Under the pieces are notes generated by a model. That model had not been told where the DNA came from. It saw nothing but the letters and a program-made list of their open reading frames with translations, and made no database searches. DNA of 64,000 nt from Casuarius casuarius (Eukaryota; Chordata; Aves; Casuariiformes; Casuariidae): the NCBI GenBank assembly GCA_003342895.1, contig PTFA01000158.1, forward strand, positions 2,433,189 through 2,497,188. Reading direction: 5' to 3'. Shown here one piece after another: positions 1 to 10,701 of the stretch (its first letter is position 1; every line of letters starts with the position of its first letter). A program made the position numbers and the translations under genes.

Positions 1-2567
1 GATCAGTTCTTTCCTCATTTCATTTCATTCTTCCCTATATTCTGTTTCAGAGGTTTTGTCTTCTTGGGAGTCAGAGGAGAAGAGAAGAGAGACAGAAATT
101 CTTCCCAAACTTATTTAAACTTTATCTTAATTCTATATCACCAGTCACAAAGTGGAAAAATATTACTGGAGAATAGGTAATTTGAACAGTAATCAGTAAA
201 CTAATAGACTTCCATTAAAATAGCTATATTCCACTCTGGACCTAATAATCCAAAGGCCATTGAAGGCAAAGGGAAAATTTTCTTTTAACTTTGAACTATG
301 ATCTCTATTACCATCTTCTGAAATAATCAAAGAAAAAAAAAGTGATAAAAGAAGGAGAGCTAAATTAGGATTCTTGAAGTTTTCTAATGTTCTAAACTAT
401 ATAGTTTTCATCTCTTAACTCCTCCTTTTTTTTTTTTTTTTTTTTTTTTACTTCAAATCCTGACCATTAAAAAAAAATCAGTAATTTGTGTTTTAAAAGA
501 TTAAGGAAATTCTTGAGTCCTTCTAGTTTATTGGATTACTCTGCTGAAGGGGATAAATGGGCTATAGAGTGGTAGCCTAGTTACAATTGTTATTTATAGA
601 GGTTTCTAATCCAGGCAAATTAACTTGTCAGTAAGGGTAAAGATACAGTGCACACAATTTCAAGATGCTACATGTAGAAAGTTGCAGGAAAAGCAGCTTG
701 ATACTCTCTTGCTTTTTTTGTGAAGGAGTAGATGAATGTGTTATTAGTGACAGTTTTATAATGAACATTCACAAAAGCACTCAGTTAAAGTGCCCTATGC
801 AAATATAACTTTGACATTCCGTTGTCTTTTGACCATTTAGCTGTGTGACTTAATGTATTTTTCACATAGCATTCCTGAAAGAATTTATACTTACCACTAA
901 AGGGCCACTCTGAAGCTTTAATCCTCTGGATTCATGGGCAGTATGTAGAAATGTTGCCTGAAGCTCAGACTTGGTTGCGAGCTGGTAGGTGGTGACATTC
1001 TCAGCTCGTGGCTCATCTGCTGTAGACCAGTTCTCTCTCTGCTTTGGCTGAAGTCACTGGCTGGAGAGCTAGACGAGGCATAGCTAGATCCCCATTGATT
1101 CCTCATCTCTGCCACATACTTCCCCATGCACTAGGGCTAGAGATCAACATTATCGTCAGTCTGCCAAAACCACAATCATCAACATGTCCTTGATCCAAGG
1201 CATTCTGGTTGTGAAGCTGCATATCCTGAACAAATACAACAGGCTTACCAAGATGCAGACTTCCTGCGAGAGAAGAGTGGATAGTAAGGGAAACTGAAGA
1301 CATCTCCATTACCAGTGCTCAGAAAAACACATTATTTCTGTGCACCTGACACAAAACGATGGCATGATTGCACAGCTCTCCCACTGAGATGAAGGCTCTG
1401 TCCAGCCTTTTGCACAAACAGTATTCAAAAGGTTAGGGTCAGCCTAGTGAGACTAATCTCCTGTAAGCTGCTGCTGTAGCTAATGGAGAGGGCAATTTAG
1501 AGCAGGCACCTAATTCAGCTGCTCTGTAATAGTCTCTGGAGGATCCTGTTTCATTCAATAGACTATAGCGGGATACTAAGGAAGACACTAGACCAGATTT
1601 AGCCCTTTTGACTACCTGTCTCCAACCTGGAAATGTGTTGTGACTTAAACCTCTGTTCTTCATCCTAAGATTCTTGCATTAATGTGGTATTTTGGGCCTT
1701 CTACATAATACAGACACATGTTAACATTGGACCCTATTCAGATCACCTGCAACAGGCATCTACCATGCACTTTCCAGTTACAGTACTTCTCTTGACTCCA
1801 TAGGGAGAGTAGATGGTCTAAATTATTCACTGATGTTTTGATACTAAACTCCACAGTAGACTTTACAGCTTAATTAGGCACATAATATTTGATTTGATTT
1901 GAATACGGTCCATTTATCTGCATTTATTTCAGGAGAGACTCATCTCACCTAATTTTAACTATGAAACTGTCAGGAATCTGGGTTCTCTGTAAAGTCAGGT
2001 GAACATTACGCAACTCCAGAGTGCAATAAAGATGAGTTCACAAATAGATAAGATAGGTGTTTATAGTGCATAAGATCAGTTGTCCTCTGGAGGTTCAGAA
2101 GATAGATGGACATGTATTACATCTTTAGAGCACCTACCATGAAAGGTCTTAATTCCAGCTTTGACCCTTAGATATGTTATATAACAGCAACAAACAACAA
2201 TAATGATATATCAGGTTACAGTGGATACTTAATAATTAAACAACTTTTATATGCATCTATCAATGCTACTGCTACATGGTCCCTGCTATCTGTTATGTTG
2301 CAGCACTGTTTTGACCTAATTCTTGGTGCCTACATTTGAAAAAACTTTATACACCATGCTCTGTCTTAGAGTAAGGAGGGATCCTTGGCTTATAAATAAA
2401 TCATTTGTAGAAATAGCAAGATTTAAACACTGTGATTCTTTTACAAGTAGTTCCATCACAAGCAACAGAGCTTGAATCCAGAAATCAAGTCATCTCTTTT
2501 ACTCTGGGGAAGCTGTTTCAAGTCTCTCATAGCCCCATGAGTAACTGTGTGATCAGAATGGATGCAT
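1..2567. other. unique noncoding DNA
   Basis: AT-rich, CpG-poor sequence with no recognised repeat apart from the T24 tract. A 69-codon serine-rich minus-strand frame (918-1127) and a 15-nt exon-like segment flanked by good splice signals (1249-1263, minus) are discussed as findings. Neither is strong enough to call a gene. Confidence 0.6.
426..449. repeat. poly-T tract, T24
   Basis: An uninterrupted run of 24 T. No AATAAA-type signal (TTTATT on this strand) lies at a useful distance, so it reads as a simple homopolymer and not as the tail of a minus-strand retrocopy. Confidence 0.9.
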
Positions 2568-2667
2568 CTTTTTCTCTCTCTTTCCCTTTTTCTTTCCCTT
2601 TTCCCTTTTTCTTTTTTTGCTTTTGCTCTTCCTTTTCCTTTTCCTTTTCCCTTTCCTTTTCCTTTTG
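2568..2667. repeat. polypyrimidine tract, CCTTTT-type
   Basis: About 100 bases of almost pure C/T, with a loose CCCTTTT / CCTTTT unit and only two G interruptions near 2619 and 2625. The frames read across it (Phe/Ser-rich on plus, Lys/Gly-rich on minus) are low-complexity artefacts. Tracts of this length and purity are the class known to form intramolecular triplexes. Confidence 0.9.
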
Positions 2668-2724
2668 AATAATGCATTTTAGCTTTAGAGTAGGCATTTG
2701 TCTTTTAGTTAATAATTCAAAATT

Positions 2725-2757
2725 AGAGAGAGAGAGAGACAGAAAGGAGAGAAAGGG
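2725..2757. repeat. GA-rich purine tract
   Basis: Begins with an (AG)n run and continues as a GA-rich stretch broken by a few C. It lies 57 bases after the polypyrimidine tract, so the two strands have opposite purine bias over a short distance. Confidence 0.8.
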
Positions 2758-5150
2758 TGACAGAAAATGAATTCAGAAAAATACTAAAGCAGTTGTTTGA
2801 AAAAATTTACTTTACATGGAAAACAAAACAGAAAAAAATTACAAAACAATAGAATGCATATGATTTTGTTATATTTGAATAATCAGCTTCCTATATGAGC
2901 TTCGTCAAGGTCAATACAGATATAAAGACTTCACTTGGTGAAGGTGTGCTGCGTTACAGCAAAAAAGGAGTAATAAAAAACAAGAGTATTTCACCCACTG
3001 TTTTGTAGCCTAAAGCTCCCCGAGTCTGCATTGCAAAGCAACCCAAAAATGTGCTCATAAGCTTCTTTGTGAAACACCTGCTGCCAACAGAAGGCATACG
3101 GGTTCCTCAAAAATTCACACATTACCTGGAAGTATAGTTCCAAAGATACACTCCATCAAAAATTATGCAAACCTAATCTGATCTCCCAGTTGGGCTTCCT
3201 GTCAGTAAGACAGGAACAGAGAAAGGGAAAAATAGGTCCCTGATTATTCCTTATCATTTTATCAGTCTAAACTATCTTTATTCTGTAAAACAAAGCTCCT
3301 TACACATATAAACAGAGGTTTGGTCATAATCCCATTTCTTTGACATTTTGACATAATTCCATAAGCATTTCTTCTTGGAAGAAAAAAAATATGTCAACAT
3401 CGGGCATTGAAAGAGCTGGGGTTCTTGGTGTTATTTTTGGTTGCTTTTTGTTTTGTTAAACACAGAATGAATTTAATAAAGTCTGTCTCAGTTGTAGACT
3501 TGCCTGCTGGTATAAATATGAGAAAGTAATGGCAGCAGTTTGAAACCTCTTTATAAATTAAAATCTGGCACCAACTACAAAATTATTTTGACTGTTTCTT
3601 AGGCAAGTTCTGTAGATGACTGCATATTGGTTCAAGAAAAAAAAACAACAGACATCTAGGGCTTTTAATGGTAACAGCTCCATGGAAGAGCTAAATGTAT
3701 CTTCTTCATCTAGAACTGTAACTCATTATTTACCTCTTCCACTGTTATATTTCTCTGGGGGATATTACAAAGGAACAACAACCTGAAGATGAAGAAAGCA
3801 CTGCTTTCAAAATATTCTGCTGCAATTAGCATGCAATATATGTTGCTGTTATAAAAAATGCCTAAGATAAGGCTTTTACATTTCATTATCATAACTCCTA
3901 CCCTCTACTGGCTTCTGCAAAGAGGAAAAAGGAAAAAGCTCTGGAGTTTTTAATTAGAAATACTTTCCACTGATAAGATACAAAGAATTAATTATTTATT
4001 CCCTAGATGCATCAGGAGTGTTTTCCTTTTTGGATTACTGCAAATACAACTGACAAACACTCAATATTTACTCTTGAAGCAAGATATTGGTGAGATGCAG
4101 ATGGTGACAGTCTCCACAAGGTTTCCGTTTTATTGAACGACCACATACCATGTTAAAAAACACAGGGGTCTTTACTCAGGCCAGCTCAGGGAAGATCTCT
4201 TCTCAGTATACAGCAATGGTAGTGTAATAGTAATGAGGAAAAAACATGGGTAGTCTTCCACTGCTGTTATAGGTCAGGAGTAGTACATCTTTATTTGGGA
4301 TTATCATGATTTAGGAAATGGAAATAGAAATAAAGAGGAAAACTCAGAGAAAAGAGACAAACTCACCTAGAAACACTGACAGCATTTAAGGTAAATGAAA
4401 ATTGAGAGATTATATTAGAAAGGAAACAAATAAAAAAGTATAGAATAAATAGACTAGGGAATATTCAACACAGTAGAGAAATCAAATCTTACACTCCAGA
4501 TCACTGCCTGCCATGCGAGAATTCAGAGATATTTTGTGAAACCGAAATAAGATAAAATAAAATAGAACTGATATTTCTGTATAAAAGCCTGAAGGACAAC
4601 TGAGAGCTGTAGGAATAGAAAGATCACCATATAGGGCTCAGAGCTACTTTACATGTTGTTCACCAACTGTAAAATGTGCAATTAGCTGCTAGAACTTGTT
4701 TCTACAGTTCAAGTTACACTGAGAAAAATGCTCAGGGAACAAACTCATTGAGATGAGTTTCTATTGCCTGCTCAGGGAAGAGTTCCAAGTTGTAGAGCTG
4801 CTTTCTCCCCTTGAAAGAGCACTGGTAACGCCACATAGATGATGTAGTCAATCTAGGTCCAAAATAGAAACCAGAAAGGAGAGCAAACGGTATCTCTCAT
4901 GAAATGTGATATTTTTGTCTCAAATTTTTTTGGTTTCTGCTTAAAATGCTTAATTTTGACTCTTACATAAACATGACAATTTCTGTGGAAAAGAGAAATT
5001 GTTTTTTTCAGTTGTAGAAAAAATTAGAAAAGTAAAAACAATATATTGTATTTTACTGACCTGAACTCAAGAACTAGTCTGCTCTGATATATTCATTGCA
5101 CATGTGCCTATATTCGATCTTCGGTTCCCTATATATCTATATGTTTACCT
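2758..5150. other. unique noncoding DNA
   Basis: I see no gene, structural RNA or recognisable repeat here. Open frames are all below 65 codons and lack coding character. Confidence 0.6.
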
Positions 5151-5262
5151 AAACATACATATATGTGTATATAAACACACAAAGACACAGACGCAGACAC
5201 ACACACACAGACACATATATATATACATATATATATATGCACACCCACACCCGCATGCCCCC
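5151..5262. repeat. compound TA/CA microsatellite
   Basis: Mixed (AT)n, (CA)n and (AT)n blocks, then imperfect CA repeats with C-rich interruptions. An 85-codon plus-strand frame crossing it is a repeat artefact, as its Thr/His/Tyr/Ile runs show. Confidence 0.9.
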
Positions 5263-7636
5263 ACACCCCTACATTCTGTATATCTTTGGTCACTTCAGGA
5301 CCAAAGGAGAGAAATTAGCATGTTAGAACATGAGTATTTTTATCCTAACGTTAATGTCTAAAACAGACAGATGAGGTGAGTTGCTCCTTAAAGGTGCCCA
5401 CCAACAGCTAGCCCACATGTAAACATCTATATTGTGGTAAGATAAATTCTGTTCATGGCTTCCAAGAATAATACCAATGAAATAAACCCATACAAGCCAA
5501 GCTGGCATGAAGGTTGCAAAAGTTCGTGTAAGGGATTTTTAAAACAATATTCCTACTGCTTTAGCTGTCCTTTAAAAGGAACTGAGAGCAACAGAGGGAA
5601 GGTCACTCTCAGTTGGGTGAGATGCCAAAAATAAGACAGGACGATTGAAAGATAAGAAAGATCGTTACCGTTTGAGTTGCACTCCTCCTCTACTGGCTGG
5701 AGATGGGACCCATTCTGGGTGTGCTTATGTCAGTACTAGAATTATGCGACATTTTAAAAGGGAATATATCATCCACTTCACATGCTAAATCAATCTCTTT
5801 TAAGCAGTGCAATGAGTGTCCAATTAACCCTTTCGCTTTCAGCAATGTTTTCCTGAGCTTTCCTTAAGTTCACTAGATGTTGGAGACAAAATGCTGAACA
5901 ACGTGTAAGGTACCTCTGAAACAATAAATGGATCTTGATGCTGCAGTGGATCTCAGATCTCCCACTGACATTTCTATATCACCGTTAATGTTTTTCAAAC
6001 TGGCCTAGATTCTTCCCATTATTTTTGCCAGATTGCAATAGATGGGTGATGGATTCACTCCTTCTGCTTCTTAAAAACAGAGTATAGAAAGAAAGAAGAG
6101 CCAGGAGTTGTTTGATGAGACTTGATCGATTTAATATTACTGGTGCTTTGCAATAATATTTGTGCTTTGATAAAAGCCGTGGTCCCTTCTAAGCACTCAG
6201 GATTGTTGTTAATACAATCCAAAGTTTGAATGAAAGGATCGAAAGCTAAAAATGGATATCTGCTTCCAGGCACAGCCACAGTGACAATCACTTTCTCCAG
6301 GAACACTTTAACTCTTGGCACTGCTAGTTTAGTCATCAATGAAAAAAATAAAATAAAAAGTCCTGTGATCCCAGTGGCATACATCATCTTTGGCCTCTAA
6401 TAAAAGTGTTTTTTCCCGCTGAGGAAAGACAGCTAGGTGGATTATGCTGGGAATAGCTTGTGTCATCAAACCAGCTTGCCAAGCTAGTGTCACACAATGG
6501 AAATGGCAAGTTTCCATCCTCCTGATGATTATAGGAGCTCTTTGTTCTCAAACAGCGGGAATCTCTGGTTCAGGTCCAGTAAGCCATGGGCCAGAAAGCA
6601 GGAAGTCAGGAAGAAATACAATGAACCAGCTCACAAGATAAAAAAGAAACAGCACCAACTTTGTATGACAATTTGACCTACTACTGAGCAGATTAAAGTC
6701 CCCTTCCTTTTTAACTTGACCTTAACTAGACTTTCAAACTCTAAAACTGCTAGTGCAAGTTTTAGCAGCATCAATTCTTTTCACTTGCTTGAATGTTACA
6801 TTGACATCTACGAGGTGTGATGATAACCAAAAATCCAAATAACATAAATTTCAAGTTCAGACAACAGTAATGTGATTGCTATTTATTTGAGTAAAAATGG
6901 AAGTTCATGTCTGGTAAAAGCAAGAATCAGTAGCACCTTGTCTTTCTTTCTTAGCAAAAGTAGGTAGCAAGAAATATAAAATAAAAGTTCTTTGCATAAG
7001 GAATTGTTTGCTTTAGACTTTATTTGGCATTTGAATAATATGCTATGAAATTTCACAGAAAAGGAAGACCTATCTGTGTGTCTCATGTAAAACATCAGAT
7101 TAGAAACATGAGCCCAGACACTGTGGCAAAACACACTATCTGGGGCAATGTTTGTGGGTCCCTGAAATTCCAAAGAACTCAGCAGAACTTTTTGCAGATA
7201 ATAAACTTTTTGCCTATGGAAAACAGCCAGCAGGAAAAAACAGTTAGAAAAACAATAGGTCTGGGAATGAAAAGTGGACCATTTTTCTTGCCTCCCGGTG
7301 AGAGTTAGACTCAGATGTGCCTATTTCAATTCTGGAACTTCAAGTGAAAGCCATATGTCCACTGGCTGCTCTTGAAGGCTTATTCTAACCGAAACCTTGC
7401 CTTTTTTATTTTTAATTTTGAAGACAGAACTCAACAAGTTCTTAAATATGTTGAAGATAGTCTGGGTGTTGAAAAATTAGCAAATACCAGGCTTTATTGT
7501 ACCATTTCATTCTGGCAATTGCTATTTGTGCTCCTCATCCTGTCAAAAAGACAGCAACAAAGGGTTAACAGTTCAAATAAAACCATGACTTATATTTACG
7601 TTTATACAGAAGCTCTTATCCTGTAGGAATTGCAAG
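5263..7636. other. unique noncoding DNA
   Basis: No recognised repeat. The longest frame is 110 codons on minus (6055-6387). It starts with a hydrophobic stretch but matches no family I know and has no splice context, so I treat it as chance. Confidence 0.55.
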
Positions 7637-7668
7637 CACCACACACACACAAACTCACACACACAGAG
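7637..7668. repeat. imperfect CA microsatellite
   Basis: Two short (CA)n blocks separated by an AAACT interruption. Confidence 0.85.
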
Positions 7669-7999
7669 CATGGACTTTTACTATAACATCTTTAGTTGTC
7701 AGAATTGTTACAGTCAAACAGAGAAAACAAAAGACAGTATTTTACACCACGACAGGGAAGAATTCAGAGAAAAATGGATGTCCTGGGAAAATGGGTATCC
7801 AAAACAACCAGCTCAAGTACAGTCAATCATGTTTGTTTTGCATAGCAGCAAAACAGTTTTAAAGAGTGAAACATCTGCATGACTTTCTTCAAAAAGCATG
7901 TTTATGAGACTGCCTCATTTACTCTATTCGAACAGAGAGCCTCTGTTTTAAACATATTTGCTTTGATCTAAAACAAGTAGATAAAAAGAAGGGGAATTT

Positions 8000-8159
8000 T
8001 TGACCCACTCAGACCGCTTCAGCCTTTCATCCAAAATTGCTATCGACTGAAATGAGATTTTACATTAAAATCTATTTGAATATAGTTTTCTTCTAGTAAT
8101 GAATGATTTATCCATTGTATTTCTGAAACATGGCAGTGAAGTACTGTAAAAACTGTAAC
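8000..8159. repeat. tandem duplication, copy 1
   Basis: First copy of a 160-bp segment repeated at a period of exactly 180 bp (copy 2 at 8180-8339). The copies differ at four positions (8044/8224, 8136/8316, 8154/8334, 8155/8335), all transitions, giving about 97.5% identity. A 20-bp spacer separates them and similarity stops sharply on both sides. The unit contains TAATGAATGATTTAT-type homeodomain-like sequence but no long open frame. Confidence 0.97.
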
Positions 8160-8179
8160 TCTTTTCATAGCAAGGACAC

Positions 8180-8339
8180 TTGACCCACTCAGACCGCTTC
8201 AGCCTTTCATCCAAAATTGCTATTGACTGAAATGAGATTTTACATTAAAATCTATTTGAATATAGTTTTCTTCTAGTAATGAATGATTTATCCATTGTAT
8301 TTCTGAAACATGGCAATGAAGTACTGTAAAAACCATAAC
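8180..8339. repeat. tandem duplication, copy 2
   Basis: Second copy of the segment at 8000-8159. The high identity next to heavily decayed ancient repeats elsewhere in the window means the duplication is young. Confidence 0.97.
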
Positions 8340-8342
8340 ACT

Positions 8343-10164
8343 ATTATCTTATATACTCATTCTACAACTACAGCGCATGACATCAGCTTTATTTAGACAG
8401 GTACTGTATGCTCATGAACACCTCAAGGTCTCAGGGTCTCAGAGGGAAATGTAACACTTGCCAGCTGCTGGGCACGAATGCTTCCTTCTCCAGACAGAAT
8501 CAGCTTGGTTGCAAGATCCTTAATACAACAAAAAGTCTCTGATATGTTAGAAGCACTCAGTATCCAGTTGACCTTCAAGGTCGCCGAAAAAGCTTCAGTC
8601 AGAATCTGCTTGTCTTCTCATCAGTAGAGCAATTGCTTGGCCTAACTGCTTTGGAAATGCAGCCTAAACTTCAGATATCCCCCTGGAAGAAAATGCAATG
8701 AAAATATACTACTACTATGAGATAGATGCAAACTCCCACTCATCAACGCTGACCACTTAACCAGCCACCGGAGGGCATTAAGTTTTTACACATCTACCAC
8801 ATCCCTATTGCCTTCAAGGTTAAAATGATGTGACTTTTTTTACTACCTTAGTTTATAGGTAATATAAAACTTAGCATTGCAGTACACTAATTCATAAAAA
8901 GCCTCCCCTTTCTTCAGCAAAAAAAAAGGAAAAAAAATGCCTGAGTGCTATGTCAGCTGAAAAAAAAAAAGTTTTGCTCAGGCAGTTGCAGCTTTTACTA
9001 ACACAGATACAGTAAGCATAATAAATCCTTGTAAAAATGCAAATTCTCATGCTCTCTCAGCCATTGCAGTCCATTTGTTATTACCCTTTTAATCTATAAT
9101 TTATTCAACTGCTTTTCCCCAATCTCTTCTTTCCCCCTCAAGAAGACCTTCTTCTGCAAGGGATTGGTTATTATATTGTAGTATAGTGCTGTGTAGTATA
9201 AATTTATATAATACATATAACCATTAATTTAAATGTACATATTAATATATAATAGTGTTTAGACTAGTTTTTGTTGGATTTGATTAGATTTATTATTAAT
9301 GGAAACATTGAGTTTAAAGGTCATCCTCTTTCTGAAAGCACTGGGGTGTCACACGAATGCCAAGTACAGACAAAAAGGATGGGGGCCAATGAAGCAGATA
9401 TACTCCATAGGTCCACCATTTTAGCTGGGATAAGGAAAAATATAAAATGGATGTTAAGAGGTGCCTCAAACTCTGTGGGAACTGAAGAGCTGAAGAGCTG
9501 TGTCTGTCCTTGTGCAGATAGGAGAGGTATAAAGAGCTCTGGGCAGAAAAGAGATGAGCTGCACTAAGTAGATGTAGGCTTGGCCAAAACACAGTACACT
9601 GAAAGCGAGAGAGCAGAGGAGCCAGAGCAATGCTGTTGGATTCTGCTTCAAGAAACAGGTGCAGAGCCTCCTCTTACCCAAGCAGTACCAGTGATAAGAG
9701 AAAAATGACTGATGCTTGGCCAGGAATATGAATTATTTTTGGTCGAGACAGGATACACATCTGAGAAGGCTGCTGCCTACTCAGATCAGCATGCCAGAGC
9801 CCTTGTTAAAGACCCCATGTAGTAACTACTGGCATGGCACGGTCACACACTTGAGGGCCACCCCATCTTGCAGGGGTCCTGGTTAGGCATGATGCTTTTC
9901 GTAGCCACAGCATGCAGCATTGCAGCACGGGCAGCGCCATGCCCAGGCACTTTCAAGTCCATTCACAGTGAAAAGGATGCTCAGTTCAGCCAGGGTCTAG
10001 AGGCAGGTTTAAATTCTTCTCCTTAGACTGATAATAAGGCATAATGCAAGTGCTCTGCTGCATGTGCCGGGTACCCAAAGTAGATTTTCCCCATTGCTCC
10101 CTGGACCACTGCCTTTTTCAGTAAACCCTTATCCATGCCAGTGGTTCCTAGACTTTAAAACCAG
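8343..10164. other. unique noncoding DNA
   Basis: No repeat that I can name. Overlapping frames on both strands at 9271-9681 (98, 92 and 71 codons) are open together, as happens by chance in a slightly GC-richer patch. None resembles a known protein. Confidence 0.55.
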
Positions 10165-10640
10165 GCTCTCATCATCTAGTATGACCTTTTCTATAGCACA
10201 AACATAATCTATCTCTGAATGAATGACTGCCTAATATATTAGCATACATTGTAAAATCCAGCCTTCATTTAAAAATGTTTAGCAATGGAAAGTCTCTAGC
10301 ATGCAAGAACTTATCCACCTCCATAGTATTGGAAATTACTTTTTCTGGACCTTATTTCTAGTCTAGTTTGTTTAACTTACACTTTTTAAGTACTAGATCT
10401 TGTCATATCTCTTTCGCTGAGCTGAAGAGCTTCCTGTCATCACACTTTTCTTCTGTAGATAGGTTCTAATAGGCAGAAGTCACCCGTCATCTTCTCTTTG
10501 CTAAGCTAAAGAGACTGAGGTCCTTGAGTAGAGGATTATTTTCCAGAACCGTAATTGTTCTTGTGCCTCCTCTTTAAACCTCTCCAACTTAGCCTTGATA
10601 AGAATTCACCAACAGCACTGGCACACTTGTTCTCCATTGG
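10165..10640 (-). mobile_element. CR1 LINE fragment, 3' part, decayed
   Basis: Read on plus, the segment follows the antisense of amniote CR1 3' regions: CATCTAGTATGACC near 10174, then the block on cytosine-rich 'CTCTTTGCTAAGCTAAAGAG' near 10495, then TTGTGCCTCCTCT and CTCTCCAACTT near 10560-10590. The order and spacing agree with the C-terminal part of ORF2 plus the 3' UTR, so the element lies on minus. It is heavily diverged and has no open frame. Past about 10600 the match is weak. The identification is from memory of the family consensus; RepeatMasker would settle the subfamily. Confidence 0.75.
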
Positions 10641-10684
10641 CACAGGTGATGCAAGCAAACAGCTTTTTGCAAAATTGCCAGCTG

Positions 10685-10701
10685 TTTTTTTTTTTTTTTT
10701 T
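10685..10701. repeat. poly-T tract, T17
   Basis: A homopolymer run just past the CR1 fragment. CR1 elements do not carry poly-A tails, so it is probably unrelated. Confidence 0.9.

Noticed and set aside
6055..6387. 110-codon minus frame with a hydrophobic start resembling a signal peptide
   Set aside because: No family resemblance. One hydrophobic N-terminus among about a hundred chance frames is expected.
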